Below, one piece after another: positions 34,290-45,656 of a DNA stretch of 64,000 nt. Position 1 is the stretch's first letter. Each line of letters starts with the position of its first letter. The notes under the pieces are model-generated. The model saw only the letters and a program-made list of their open reading frames with translations, did not search any database and had not been told where the DNA came from. The position numbers and the translations under genes are program-made. Origin of the DNA: Thalassia testudinum (lineage: Eukaryota; Streptophyta; Magnoliopsida; Alismatales; Hydrocharitaceae); the NCBI GenBank assembly GCA_037157565.1, contig JAZHRO010000026.1, positions 33,532,501 to 33,596,500 on the forward strand, given 5' to 3'.

Positions 34290-35850
34290 ACTTTCCCCGT
34301 GATTATTAACTCTCATCTAACCAAGGATCAGGAACTCAAGTTGACCGCGACTCTTTCGGAACATCGGGCCGCCATTGGATGGACCATTTCGGATTTGAGA
34401 GAAATTAGCCCCGCCTATTGCATTCATAAGATTTACCTGGAAGACAGGGCACGACCCTCCCGCCAGATGCAGAGACGATTAAACCCAAATATGTGGGAGG
34501 TCGTTAAGAAAGAAATTATCAAGTGGCTTGACGCCGACATCATCTATCCTATCTCTGACAGCCCCTAGGTGAGCCCCACTCAAGTGGTTCCAAAGAAAGC
34601 CGGGCTCACCGTTGTCACCAACGAACATGGCGAATCCATCCCCACCCGCACCACCACCGCATGGCAGGTGTGTATTGATTATAGGAAGCTCAATGAAGCC
34701 ACTAAGAATGATCATTTCCCCCTTGCCATTCATTAACCAGATCCTTGAAAGATTGGCAGGGCAAAAGTATTTTTGCTTCCTGGATGGATATTCACGATAT
34801 AACCAAGTTGCAATTGCTCCGGAAGATCAAGAAAAGACCACATTCACTTGCCTGTATGGCACATTTGCATTCCGTCGAATGTCGTTCGGGTGATGCAATG
34901 CACCTACTACCTTTCAGCGTTGCATGCTAGCCATTTTTTCAGAAATGGTGGGTGAATACTTAGAGGTCTTTATGGATGATTTCTCTGTATTTGGGAATTC
35001 ATTCGACCATTGTCTAAGCAACTTGGAGAAAATCCTGAAACGATGTATCGAGGTTAATCTGGTGTTAAGTTGGGAAAAGAGCCATTTTATGGTTCAAGAA
35101 GGAATCGTCCTCGGTCACATCGTATCGCATAGGGGCATTGAGGTGGATCGGGCTAAGGTTGATTTGATTTCCAAACTTCCTCCACCTAGCTCAGTCCGGC
35201 AAATTCGCTCATTCCTAGGACATATTGGCTTCTACCGAAGGTTCATTAAAGACTTCTCCAAGCTTTCCAAACCCTTAACCGACCTTCTGGCCAACGACGC
35301 CATATTCCACATGTCCTCTGATTGCATCCAAGCTTATCACACCCTCCGGGACTTAGTCTCCACAGCACCTGTACTTCAGCCCCCGGATTGGTCCTAGGAC
35401 TTTGAGATTATGTGTGATGCATCAGATTTTGCCATAGGCGTTGTCCTAGGACAAAGACAAGACAAGAAACCCGTGGTAATCTACTACACGAGCAAAACGT
35501 TGGACGAGGCCCAACGAAATTATACGGTCACAGAGAAAGAATTGCTCGTTGTAGTCTTCGGACTTGAGAAGTTCCGACCTTACCTGCTGGGATCTCACGT
35601 GACCATCTATACTGGTCATTCAGCCATCCGGCACCTGTTGGCTAGGAAGGACGCAAAGCCTAGGCTCATCAGATGGATCCTGCTCTTGCAGGAATTTGAC
35701 CTGGAAATCAGCGACAAGGCCGGATCAAAGAATGTAGTGACTGACCACTTATCCAGACTTCACCCAGACCACATTGGACCCTCCCTGCCTTTATCTGACA
35801 CCTTCCCCAATGAACACATTCTGACTATGCAAGACAAGAGACTGCCTTAG
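34290..35850 (+). pseudogene. Athila reverse transcriptase and RNase H, copy 2
   Basis: Copies element RNA into cDNA and degrades the template. The RT opens with LPVI-like TFPVIINSHLTKDQE, then DLREISPAYCIHKIYLED. A TAG at 34566 replaces the usual Trp in DSPWVSP. After CIDYRKLNEATKNDHFP one extra C near 34722 shifts the frame by +1. The palm resumes with FINQILERLAG, FCFLDGYSRYNQVAI and, after a TGA at 34891, the catalytic FMDDF near 34969-34983. RNase H starts at CDASDFAIG near 35413. Its later motif reads [11 protein letters not shown] where related elements have T-D-H, so a catalytic Asp is probably lost. Stops also at 35395 and 35848. Confidence 0.88.
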
Positions 35851-37126
35851 TATGCTGACTATGTCAACTACCTGGTTGTAAGACAGACCCCGCACAGCTG
35901 GTCCAAACAGCAACGGGATAGGTTCTTGGCCGAGGCCAAGCACTATTTCTGGGATGATCCCACCCTGTTTCGCCTCTGTGCCGACCAGATCATCAGGAGG
36001 TGTATCCCCAAGAACGAAATTCATAGGGTGCTATCTTTCTGTCATAACCAAGCTTGTGGTGGCCACATCTCTGGAAAGAAAACGGCTGCGAAGGTTCTGC
36101 AGTCTGGATTTCACTGGCCTTCCCAATTTAAGGATGCACACAACTTTGCCAAAACTTGCTCACACTGCTAAACACTGGGGACCATGACCAGAAAAGACAT
36201 GATGCCCCTCCAGCCCATTTTGATTGTCGAAATCTTCGACGTTTGGGGTATCGATTTTATGGGCCCCTTTCCACCATCCAACGGCTTCAAGTACATCATA
36301 ATCTCGGTAGACTATGTTTCTAAATGGATTGAAGCCGTCGCCACCTGCCGATGAGATCATAAGACTGCCATGGACTTTGTTAAGCAGAACATCTTTTCCC
36401 AGTTTGGAATACCAAAAGCCATGATCAGTGATGGTGGAAGCCATTTTATTCACTCCCAATTCCGTGCCCTACTTAGAAAATACGGGGTTAACCACCGTAT
36501 TGCTACCCCGTATCATCCGCAAACAAATGGCAGACCGAGGTCTCAAATAGACAAATCAAGAATATTTTACAAAAGACTATGAGACCTGACAAGAAAGACT
36601 GGTCCACACGACTAGATGATGCCTGTGGGCATACAGGACCGCTTTCAAGACCCCAATAGGCATGTCACCTTATCGCCTGGTCTTTGGCAAAGCCTGCCAC
36701 CTTCCTGTCAAATTGGAACACCGAGCTTACTGGGCTGTCAAGTAGTGTAACATGGATCCCCAGTTAGCCGGTGCGCAGAGGACGCTCCAACTCTCTGAGC
36801 TTGAAGAAATCCGTTGAGACGCCTTTGAAAATAGTCAACTGTATAAGGAGAAAATGAAAGCCGTCCACGACCGACTCATCCATAGAAAGACCTTTGAGCC
36901 TAACCAGCAAGTCTGGCTTTTCGATGCCTGCCTAAAACTCTTTCCGGAGAAACTCAGGTCTAAGTGGACAGGACCATTTAGAATGGTCAAGCCTCACTCT
37001 AATGGGGCCGTTGAAGTCGTTGATCCGAACACTGGGCACACTTTTACAGTTAATGGCCAAATATTAAAACACTTCCTAGCCCAGATTCCCCCAAAGGAGA
37101 ATGTCACCCTTATTGAGGGATGACAC
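35851..37126 (+). pseudogene. Athila integrase, copy 2
   Basis: Inserts cDNA into the genome. Zinc finger: HNQACGGHISGKKTAAKVL near 36043-36100, then FAKTCSHC near 36145-36168, ended by a TAA at 36169. The core has [13 protein letters not shown] near 36240 and MISDGGSHFIHSQF near 36421-36462, with a TGA near 36353 between them. Just after PYHPQTNG near 36525 one base is missing, and a second is missing near 36620, moving the rest into other frames. The C-terminal domain 36854-37123 reads VWLFDACLKLFPEKLRSKWTGPF and VNGQILKHFL. Stops TAG near 36742 and TGA near 36814 lie in the late core. No env-like frame follows. Confidence 0.87.
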
Positions 37127-38464
37127 GAAGCACCACCCAACTGGAAGCGTTAAACTCAGTACTTCCTGGGAGGCAACCCAGAGGATTCAAACTGATCCAA
37201 TATTTTACATCACTTAGGTAATATCTTTTTAAACCCCTGTTGCATCCATGTATTTGCCAATGAGGACAATGTTCAACTTAAGCATGGGGGAGGGTGGTAA
37301 ATTGCACGATCCTGAACTCATTTAATCAGTCTGAATAAAATAAAATTTGAAAAAAAAATTGAATTTAGGAAGAAACTTAGACATTAGAAACTTGTCAGTA
37401 GTGAGAAATAATACAAAAAAAACTTCAACACTTAGACTTTTCAGGCCTTCAGGCTTAATCAGCCCTGGTGTCCGTTAAAATATAGATTTAGCTTCAAATC
37501 CTTGCAACCTTAAGACTACTCTAATCCACCTAGTAAATAAGGTGATAAGTATACGACTTATCAACTCACCCTCTAACTCAGAAAGACTTTGAATCTAAGC
37601 ATCTGCATACATTTTTGCACATACTCACTCCTCGGAGATTTTGACAGAAATTGGGTAGCTAATGAATTCTCTAGGGTGGTATGGCTGGCAAGTTGTCGTG
37701 GGTAACAGCCCATTGGCAGGTTGTCCAAAGCCCAGCCACGGGACCACTTCTTCACTGCCTCTAGGTAGATTTGAGATCAGGGAAGCCACCTACTGAAAAA
37801 AAGAAAAAGAAGAAAATAAAATAAACCACACTTCACCACACGAGTATGGCTGGCAAATGATCGTAAGTAACAGCCTATTGGTCGGTTGTCCAGAGCCCAG
37901 CTCAGTAATTGCACAAAAAGAATCAAAACACTTAAGGAAGAAGCGAGGAAGTAGTACAAGCCGGGGAGATATACACTGGAAAAATCCTTGTGTTGACCCC
38001 AATTAAAACAAACGTAGGGAGAAAGCTACCGATCGAACAAATACACCTTCAGGCAAAACACTTCCTCTTCCAGTCACCTAGGGGCGTAGAAACCCGGAGT
38101 CTGCCTAAATTACCGTTGAGTAAGTCTATCACGATCTTCACACCAAGATGCTTAGCACTTAGAGTTTCGTCCGAGTTTTGGGTGGGTTGGGTAGCCGTAA
38201 AAAGTTACCAACCCACTCTGAATTCCAAAAAAAAATCTAAAAATAAGAAATATATATATTTACATACATTAAAGCAAGGATTCAAGCGATTCGTATTTTG
38301 GCAGACACCCGGACGCTACTTAGTCTTTGTAGATTAAGATCTTAGTATATTTCCTCCTATTGACAAGTGACGAAGTGTCTAAGCAGTTACTTCTTAAATT
38401 CTAACAAAAAATAAAGGTTAGAATAAACCTTGTTAGGAACCAGCAAGGAGTAAGCATGGGGGTA
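37124..38464 (+). other. Athila 3' untranslated region and polypurine tract, copy 2
   Basis: Counterpart of 27604-28944, apparently identical. The direct duplication is at 37680-37736 and 37845-37901, and the polypurine tract at 38452-38464 directly precedes LTR 2. Confidence 0.75.
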
Positions 38465-39822
38465 TGATAACACTGCATCTTGGGGTGATAATTCTGTTAA
38501 ATAGGGCCCATCTTAAGAATAAAATGCACAGATAACACAACATAAGTAGAATGGGAGCATTGCATGCATCATACGACAAGATTGCTTATAAAACAGTATT
38601 AATGACCATTTGTATGAGCACTTGCCAAAGCAGGCCTCATATGAGCAATTGGACCGCACGGATGGATTCAGAGCGACGAACGGAGTCCAACGGACTTGAA
38701 ATCAGCCAAATTCGACATCCAGAGCTCCTACAATGGGCCCAAGAAGTTCTGACTGTTGATCTGATCATCAACGGCCCACGGCACGCCACGTGGCACCCGC
38801 TCGCTGTGTCCAGATCGCTGCCCGCTTCCACCATCACCCAGAGGACAAATCTCAACCGTCGATCTCCGATCGAACGGCTGAGAACCACTCGCACGCCCAC
38901 CCTCGCCGCGGCAAAGCAGCCACCGCAGCACAGCGGTTGGAGCACGCACCCGCGCTCACGCGATGCGAGTTCGAATCGCATGGAGCTGAAATGTAGAGAC
39001 GACGACGCGTGCAAAATTGGGCCGCCCGATCAACAGCGGACGAATGCGATCGCGAGACGTGCCCGCAGATGCGCCCTGACCAGACGCGTGCAATGACACG
39101 GGCGCAAGGGCGCGATCCAGGCGTGCGCCTCGCACGAGATCCGAAGATCAGACGGCTTATGGCGCGCGCGCACGGATCAGGTGCAAGGAAGCACAGCTGC
39201 GGGCGAGTGACCGGCGAGTAGGGGTCTTCACCGACGTTTTGGGAAGGGTTTTAGCGACGTCCTAGACGTCGCTAAAACCCCTTCTTCATTTGGAAAGTCC
39301 TTCTCCCTATTTAAACTCCTTCCAACCACTCATTCAAGGCATTCACTCCACTTGCAACCACTCTACCCCCCTCCTAGCTACCTTTAAGCCTTTTTGTAAT
39401 CGCCGGAGACGACGAGCTGCCGACGGAGCCCTCTCCACCACCGTGGCTGCCTCGCCGTCCCCTCTCTCTCTTTCTTCTTTTAAGCTTTACTTTACTTATG
39501 TTCAAGCATTTATCTAGTGTTGTAATTATGAACTAAAGTTGCATGATTAATGAAGTTGTTTTCTATTCAATTGCTTGCTCTATTTTCTATTCAAGTTACA
39601 TGTTGCAAATGAAACAATTCTAACCCTAATTTCTCCCTCTCTCTCTCGCTTTTCACTCGCGCATTTTCGTAAGCAAAACCCCACGATTTTCATGACAAGA
39701 AGAATCCGATTTTTACGCCTCCCTGAGACTGACACTCGGACTCACATCCGTTTCTTTACTTTAAAACCGACGTCGCAAGTGCAAACTATAACACTTCCAA
39801 ACACACGCACACGCGCATGTCA
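38465..39822 (+). mobile_element. Athila LTR 2 (1,358 bp)
   Basis: Second shared LTR of the array, same ends and landmarks as LTR 1: tRNA-like module 38926-38977, hairpin 39246-39280, TATA-like 39307-39315. It serves at once as 3' LTR of the complete unit and as 5' LTR of the truncated unit that follows, with no duplication on either side. The primer-binding site copy follows at 39828-39845. Confidence 0.88.
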
Positions 39823-41022
39823 ATTTTTGGCGCCGTTGCCGAGGAGGCAACGGATTTATTTTGTCACTTCCATTTTACATCCATTCTCACATCGTCTAAC
39901 GCCTTGTCTCCTTTTACTTGATAGTTGCAGGAATTCGGTGCTTGGACGGTGAAGCAGCGCAACCCATGATGGTAATAAGAGAGTAGGCACAACAAGGACT
40001 AGTCGTGAGTAGTTCTTCACTCATGGTTGTTTGCTTACTTGTAAAACTAAAAAAATTGTAAACTTGAAAAAAATTGACGTGGTGTATAATTACCTAACCC
40101 ACATCCTTAACACATCACTCAACAAAAAAATGTACACTCTAACATTCTGAATAAATTCTTGGAGTGTTCTTTTCTCTTTTTGAGTGGTGTTTGCGAAGCC
40201 ACCTTGAATTGACTTAGGCCGCACCACTCAACCCTAAAAATGACTCATCTAATAGAAGCTGCATGATCATTAGGATGAGTACATTAGGGTTTAGAGCCTC
40301 TACACAATAAAAGGAAATCTACTTTCACCGAATTGTGTGCAAAACTTGACGTGCCCACTGAAAATTGTCTGAAAACATTAAGACACGTCAATCCTAAAAG
40401 ACACTAAAGTAAGGATAAAACATTAAAAGACACATCTTAAAAAAATCCTTGCTTGAAAATCATGTTTTGATCGGAGCACACACACTGAAAGTGGAAAACT
40501 AAGAGGCACTACACCAATCAACGCCTCATCACATAACCCTAGCACAAGCACTATCCTAGCCCTTTAAAACAAAGTAGACGTGCCCTAGGCAGGATTGGGT
40601 TAAGTCTCGAGAGGCAGGGTTTTGTTCGCTGGGCACTTGGCTTTCATTCCCTTAGTAGAATATGGAGACTAGGCTGCGAGGCAGTATCAAACGACCACGG
40701 TTGTGGGGTCTATGGAACAGGCGGCGCAAGCCAAAGGAAAAACCTTCCCTGCAATCCCTGCGTAATCAACCTGGCTAGATTAGCTTTGGGAAGGGGAGTC
40801 CAGTGCTTACGGACTTAATCACCCTTTTGGAGATTTCTAGGTCTCCTAAGGAATACACCATAAGGACTAGGCTTATTTGCTTGGTTGAACACACACTTCT
40901 CGCATCTGTCGCTCTTCGCATCCCCTCCTGTTCTTCTCCAGTGTATGCACAAGAGACACTCATTGCATCCCGAGTTGTTTGTTTTGGGACGGGAATCCAG
41001 GCAACTTGATTCTGCTAGAAAC

Positions 41023-43267
41023 ATGGCTGAACCTAGGGTAGATGAGGTTGAGGACCAACCCCCACCAGACACAATGGCCATCATCCAAGCCCAAATTAAC
41101 GCAAACCACCGGCTTCAGTAGCAACAAATTCACACTATTACGCAAGCCATACATCGGTTACAGAACCCACAAGGGCAACTACCACCACCTTTCCAAGGCC
41201 CACAAGGGCAATCACCACCTGATCTACCACCATTTTAGGACCAACCTAGGCCCCACCGCAATTTCTATAACCCTTCCGCTATTCAAGTTGAGCCGCACCT
41301 TAGGATCCCCAAAGGAGGAGATGATTTTAAGCTAAAACCAAATGTTTTGAGTCTGATTCAGAGTTACTTCCATGGAAGCTCAAATGAGGATCCCTTCCAG
41401 CACCTAGAGGATCTTGACCGGATAGCCCGAACTGTGAAATCTAGGAACATTAGCCTTGACATTATTTTGATTAAGATGTTCCCCTTCTTGTTGAGTGACA
41501 AGGCTTCTAACTGGCTTAGAACCCTAGGTAGACCCATCACCACCTAGGAAGAGATGAGGCATGCATTTCTAAAGAAATTCTTCCCCATAAGAAAGACCAA
41601 TGCCCTTAGAAGAGCCATTACTACCTTTACACTCCAGGGGGGGGAACAGTTCCATGAGGCGTGGGAAAGATTTAATGAACTCTTGAGGAAATGCCCACAC
41701 CACGAAGTACCAAGGTGGCAATTGGCCCAGATCTTCTACCACGGTCTGGACAGCAACCTACGGAACTTCGTCGATGCCTCATGCAGAGGGAACTTCTTGA
41801 ACAAAGATGAGGAGAGCGCGTTTGAGCTCTTTGAATCTATGAGCGAAAATTCACTCAACAATGCCTCCATGACCCAGTTTAACCTATCCAGTCAACCCCG
41901 TGGCGGGATTTATGAGGTACAAGCAAATTCCGAAATGGTTGACATGGACATCATTGCCAAGAAATTAGATCGAGTGGAATTGGTGGATAAAAAGATTGAT
42001 GAGCTACTGAATCAGACCAGGAACCCATTACAGACCTTCTCCCTAGCAAAAGGAGCTCACAATGTTGACCTGGTCCAGCTCTTGAGCCAATTGAACCTGG
42101 AACAACCCCTGACCATATTCCAGGAAGGGACCTTTGCTCCCTCAACCCTTGATTACTCTCTTCCCTCCCCATCGACATCTGTTATCCTTGAAGATGTGCA
42201 AGTTGTCCAAGGTTATGTTAAACCTGACCATTTCTCCAACACTTACAACACTGGCTGGCGTAATCACCCCAACTTTGGTAGGACAAACCAGAAACCACCT
42301 CAATTCCAGAACCAGCCCAGGACAAACCAGTAGCCAAACTTGTCCCCCTATCAGCAAGGACCACCCGTTAGACCTTCATACAATCAGAACAGGGCGGCCC
42401 CTCCCCCGTAGAACCAAATGGACACCCTAATAAAGATGATAGCTGAAATGAACTAGAAACATCAGGAGGAAATGGCCTTAGTAAAGGGACAGTTAAGCCA
42501 ACTTTTAGACTGTAAACAACAAGGATCCCTACCTTCCCAGCCACAACCGAACCCGTAAAACGTGATTAACAGAGGCCCCAATTCACAAGGGTTCCAGGGC
42601 AATTTCGTGTAGGCTCACATGGTTCAGCCAACCCCACAAACACCCCCTGAGTTCGGTGCTTCTTCATCCTCATCTTCTCAAGGATCATCCCATGGTCCCA
42701 ATGCCACTGTGAATGCGGTAACCTTGAGAAGCGGCACCAAAACCCAGGATCCCAAATGGCCAACTTTTCCCGAAACTTCACTAGCTGAAACACCCGACTC
42801 AGAAGAGGCACTGGAAAAACTCAAGGACCCCGAGATAGACCCTATTTATGTTCAGACACCTTACCCCGAGGCCTTGGAAACAATCAAGAAGAAGAAAAGT
42901 GTTGTAGAAACTGAGGAGCTTTTGGAAATCTTTAAGCAGGTACAGATTAATATTCTGCTCCTCGAAGCCGTTAAGCACATCCCGGCTTACGCCAAGTTTT
43001 TAAAGGATGCCTGTACACCCAAACGTAAGCCAATACCTCAAGCACCTAGGAGGGTTGTGCTCTCTAAGCAAGCAAGTTCCGTAATATCAATCAACCTTCC
43101 ACTTAAGCGAACTGACCCAAGAGCACCCCTGATTTCCTACAATATCGGGGACATGACATTTGATAGAGCGCTCCTAGACTTAGGTGCTTCTATCAATCTG
43201 ATTCCAACAACCCTGTACCACCAATTTGGTTTCAGAGAGTTAACACCCACACCTGTCACCATCCAGC
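41023..43267 (+). pseudogene. Athila gag and start of protease, copy 3 (3'-truncated)
   Basis: Same frame, start (MAEPRVDEV) and stops as copy 2 up to about 42700. From about 42780 it carries private substitutions (for example TPDSEEALEKLKDP instead of TTDSEEALEKPKDP, and IPAYAKF instead of IPTYAKF). The protease active-site block ALLDLGASINLIP is still present near 43165-43210. At 43267, within TIQL, homology stops and sequence of the chromovirus 5' LTR begins. The open frame runs on to 43338 as a meaningless chimera. RT, integrase and 3' LTR of this unit are absent. Confidence 0.85.
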
Positions 43268-43549
43268 TTCTCGCCGCGCTCTGCCACGTCTCCCCTCGCT
43301 CCGCTGCAGCTGCAGCTGCTGCAGGTGGTCGAGGATGACACTCCGACGCCCTCCTCCCACACACGCCGTGGTGGCCATGCGAGCTCCGACAAGCTTCCAC
43401 GAAGCTCCTGACCTCGACCTCCTCCTTCTCACGCACTCACCTCCTTGCTCTCACACACTCTCTCTCACCTCCTCCCGCCGCTCCACCACGCACTCTGATG
43501 GTGGAGATGGTGGTGTGTGGAGCGGAGAGGAGAGGGTGGCCTTTATAAG
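43268..43549 (-). mobile_element. Chromovirus 5' LTR stub, inner piece
   Basis: Matches the 3' LTR near 18265-18552 (for example TCTCCCCTCGCTCCGC, then GGTGGTCGAGGATGA-like, then GGTGGCCTTTATAAG). It ends at the target TTTATAAG, where the hAT-like element is inserted, and continues at 46212. Its inner end abuts Athila protease sequence. Confidence 0.8.
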
Positions 43550-43705
43550 CATTGATTTAAATGCCGACGGCATGCTGCCGGCAAGGCCATTTCTGTAAGG
43601 GGGTCGTGCCAACATGAGTATGTTGTCGATTTACAGGTGTGCCGCCGGCATGCCGACGATTTCGTCGGCATGCCGATCGATGCTACAGGAGATTTCGTCG
43701 GCATC
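43550..43705. repeat. hAT-like left terminus with subterminal palindromes
   Basis: The terminal repeat is followed by several GGCATGCC palindromes. A perfect 13-bp hairpin lies at 43647-43659 / 43662-43674 with a 2-nt spacer. A second, same-orientation version of this end lies at 45657-45830. Confidence 0.7.
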
Positions 43706-44564
43706 CCTTCACGACTGTGTTGACGTGTGTATTGTCCAGTGAAGGGCCTATCTTGGACAGACCAAAATCAGAAACCTTGGCGACCAAATTGTCATCCAAA
43801 AGGATGTTGGTTGTCTTCACATCACGATGGATGATGGTGTACTTGGCACCGGTGTGCAGATAATGGAGGCCACGAGTAGCCCCGATACATATCTGAAGCC
43901 TCTGCTTCCAACTCAAGGGCTGGTTCTTGGACTTGTAGAGGTGCTCGCGGAGCGTGCCATGAGCCATGTAGTCATACACCAATATCATCTCGCCATTCTC
44001 TTCACAGTAACCGATTAGAGAGACAAGATGGCGGTGGCGGAGCTTGGACAACATCTCAATTTCATTCTGGAACTCGTGCAGGCCCTGTTCGGACATTGGG
44101 TTAGCACGCTTGATCACTACCATGGTCATCCCATCATCGATACTGCCGCGGTAGACCTTCCCAAAACCACCAACGCCAAGCAAAAGCTTCTCATCGAAAT
44201 TATTCGTTGCGGCCTTGATCTCTGCAAACGTGAAGTGGCAGCAAAGATTGGAAGGCAAAGATGATCCATAGCTCACTGTCGTCGTTTTAGCCCCCGAGCT
44301 GGTGATGGAAAGTGGCAGCCAAGCATGGCCTGCTTCCTCATGTGCTTTGCGCCGATGACAGCAGCAGAAGAACACCAAGCCACTTATCAACAACAACCCC
44401 ACCATAGATCTATGGGCAACAACATGCCATATATCTAAAATCACATGCCTCAATCTAAAAGTACTCCAATGACGCTTTTCAAGCTGATAAGCATTACAAC
44501 CGATGACAACAGTAGGAGATCCCTGTGGTATAACATGATGATTATCCAGAGATAAATGACCCAA
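43706..44564 (-). pseudogene. Captured CrRLK1L (FERONIA-like) receptor kinase fragment
   Basis: The parent family are plasma-membrane receptor kinases with malectin-like ectodomains that sense cell-wall and RALF signals. The open frame here keeps a membrane segment (residues about 54-70, [16 protein letters not shown]), a juxtamembrane stretch, and the kinase domain from [17 protein letters not shown] onward. Gly loop [11 protein letters not shown] (130-140), VVIK lysine (152), helix-C Glu (about 168), HRDVKTTN (246-253) and DFG (266-268) are all present. Homology ends at TVVKG (about 287), directly against the transposon's subterminal repeat, so the activation-segment end and whole C-lobe are missing. 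The region upstream of residue 50 is not recognisable as malectin. Similarity to FERONIA is from motif memory, not a search. Confidence 0.8.
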
Positions 44565-44699
44565 ATAGAGATGCCACTGAAAAGGAAACTCAACAGAAGT
44601 GGTGACTCCACCAAAACTTACCGCAATAAAAGGAGATTAGAAGAGGCGATAGACTTCCCCTTCTTTACAACCACCACTAATCGTTCTCCCCATCAGGAT

Positions 44700-45656
44700 A
44701 TTCTAAAAAGTACAAGCAACTACATCAAATATAGCCTGGCAATTCAATTCATTGGTAATTCTGCTAACTAAAAGTAAACTGATCGAAAAATCAAAAACAA
44801 GCAGGATATCAGTCAATCTCATGTTGGGGATGCCAGTAACCTCCCCTTGACCAGTGATGGGAGAATGCCTCCCGTCGACCACCTGTACTGTATGTCCAGG
44901 AGGAACAAAGAGGAGACGACAGAAGCGTCGCCGATCTCGACTCAAGTGACGTAATGCTCCTGAGTCCACTAGCCAATATGTGTCACATAAATCATCACTT
45001 TGTACAGAGAGTGTAGGCAATATACTTGAAGAGGTGGTTAGGGCAGCTTTAGTAGAGGTAGAAGAGGTCACCAGGATAGTAGTGTCAGATGCAGAAGAAG
45101 TATCTTGAGAGAGCTAAGAAAGTCGTTGAAGAGGCTTATCATAGTCAAACCAAGGTACTGATACAGTGTCTCTTGGCTGCTCTTCAGTGGCAAGCACCTG
45201 ATTGGCAAATAGTCGTCATACATGCTTGGTTCAATAAGTGCTCTCAATATGACCAAGCTTCCCGCAATATGTGCAGGATTTGCACCCTCTGCCCTTAGCA
45301 CCATGCCTCCCGTCGGTAGAGAGAATACCTTGTCCATGACCTTGGGCAACAACCAAGGAAAAAGCCTGACCTATGGACTCCTTAATCGTAAGAGAAATGA
45401 AGATCCTACTCAGCATGTTGTATGCTTCCTCAAGACTAGGAAGCTCTGTTAATGTAAGCATCTAAGAATAAGAAGTCGCATACTGAGGCCTCAAACCAAC
45501 CAGAAACTTCACAACTGCAGCTTCCTTGTGATACGCCTTTTATGTGTCACAAGCACTAATCGGGCAACACGTATTGGACTTCTCAAAGACGTCCTTAAGT
45601 GTTGATTGTCACTGAGATAAAGTGCAACCTTCTAGTTGTCGTTCTGTTGCTGTAGT
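44700..45656 (-). pseudogene. Captured copia gag-protease fragment
   Basis: Minus strand, upstream of and in the same direction as the kinase piece. Gag end: LTELPSLEEAYNMLSRIF near 45455-45405, then a zinc knuckle CTYCGKLGH near 45275-45245 whose last Cys is replaced by Tyr. The protease follows near 44990-44960 as YWLVDSGALRHLS, with the catalytic Asp-Ser-Gly, then VVDGRHSPITGQGEV and a FDFSISLLLVSRI stretch. Frameshifts separate the parts. The fragment begins abruptly at 45656, against a second copy of the transposon's left end, and has no integrase or RT. It could be captured, or a remnant of an element inserted in the transposon; no LTR was seen. Confidence 0.75.

Larger units (their letters stand above)
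23110..43267 (+). mobile_element. Athila tandem array: int-LTR-int-LTR-int, period 9,520 bp
   Basis: About 2.1 head-to-tail units: partial internal region (23110-28944), LTR (28945-30302), complete internal region (30303-38464), LTR (38465-39822), partial internal region (39823-43267). Corresponding points differ by 9,520 bp over roughly 24030-33200 against 33550-42720, and I noticed only a few differences there (near 26847, 27462 and 29084). The outer parts (23110-24030 and 42780-43267) are visibly more diverged from the middle unit. The outer ends have no LTR and no duplication; they join chromovirus gag and chromovirus LTR directly. The region 28945-39822 alone has the form of one complete element of 10,878 bp. 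Confidence 0.85.

Noticed and set aside
43706..44564. Functional CrRLK1L receptor kinase gene
   Set aside because: Lacks signal peptide, malectin domains and the kinase C-lobe, and ends against transposon repeats.
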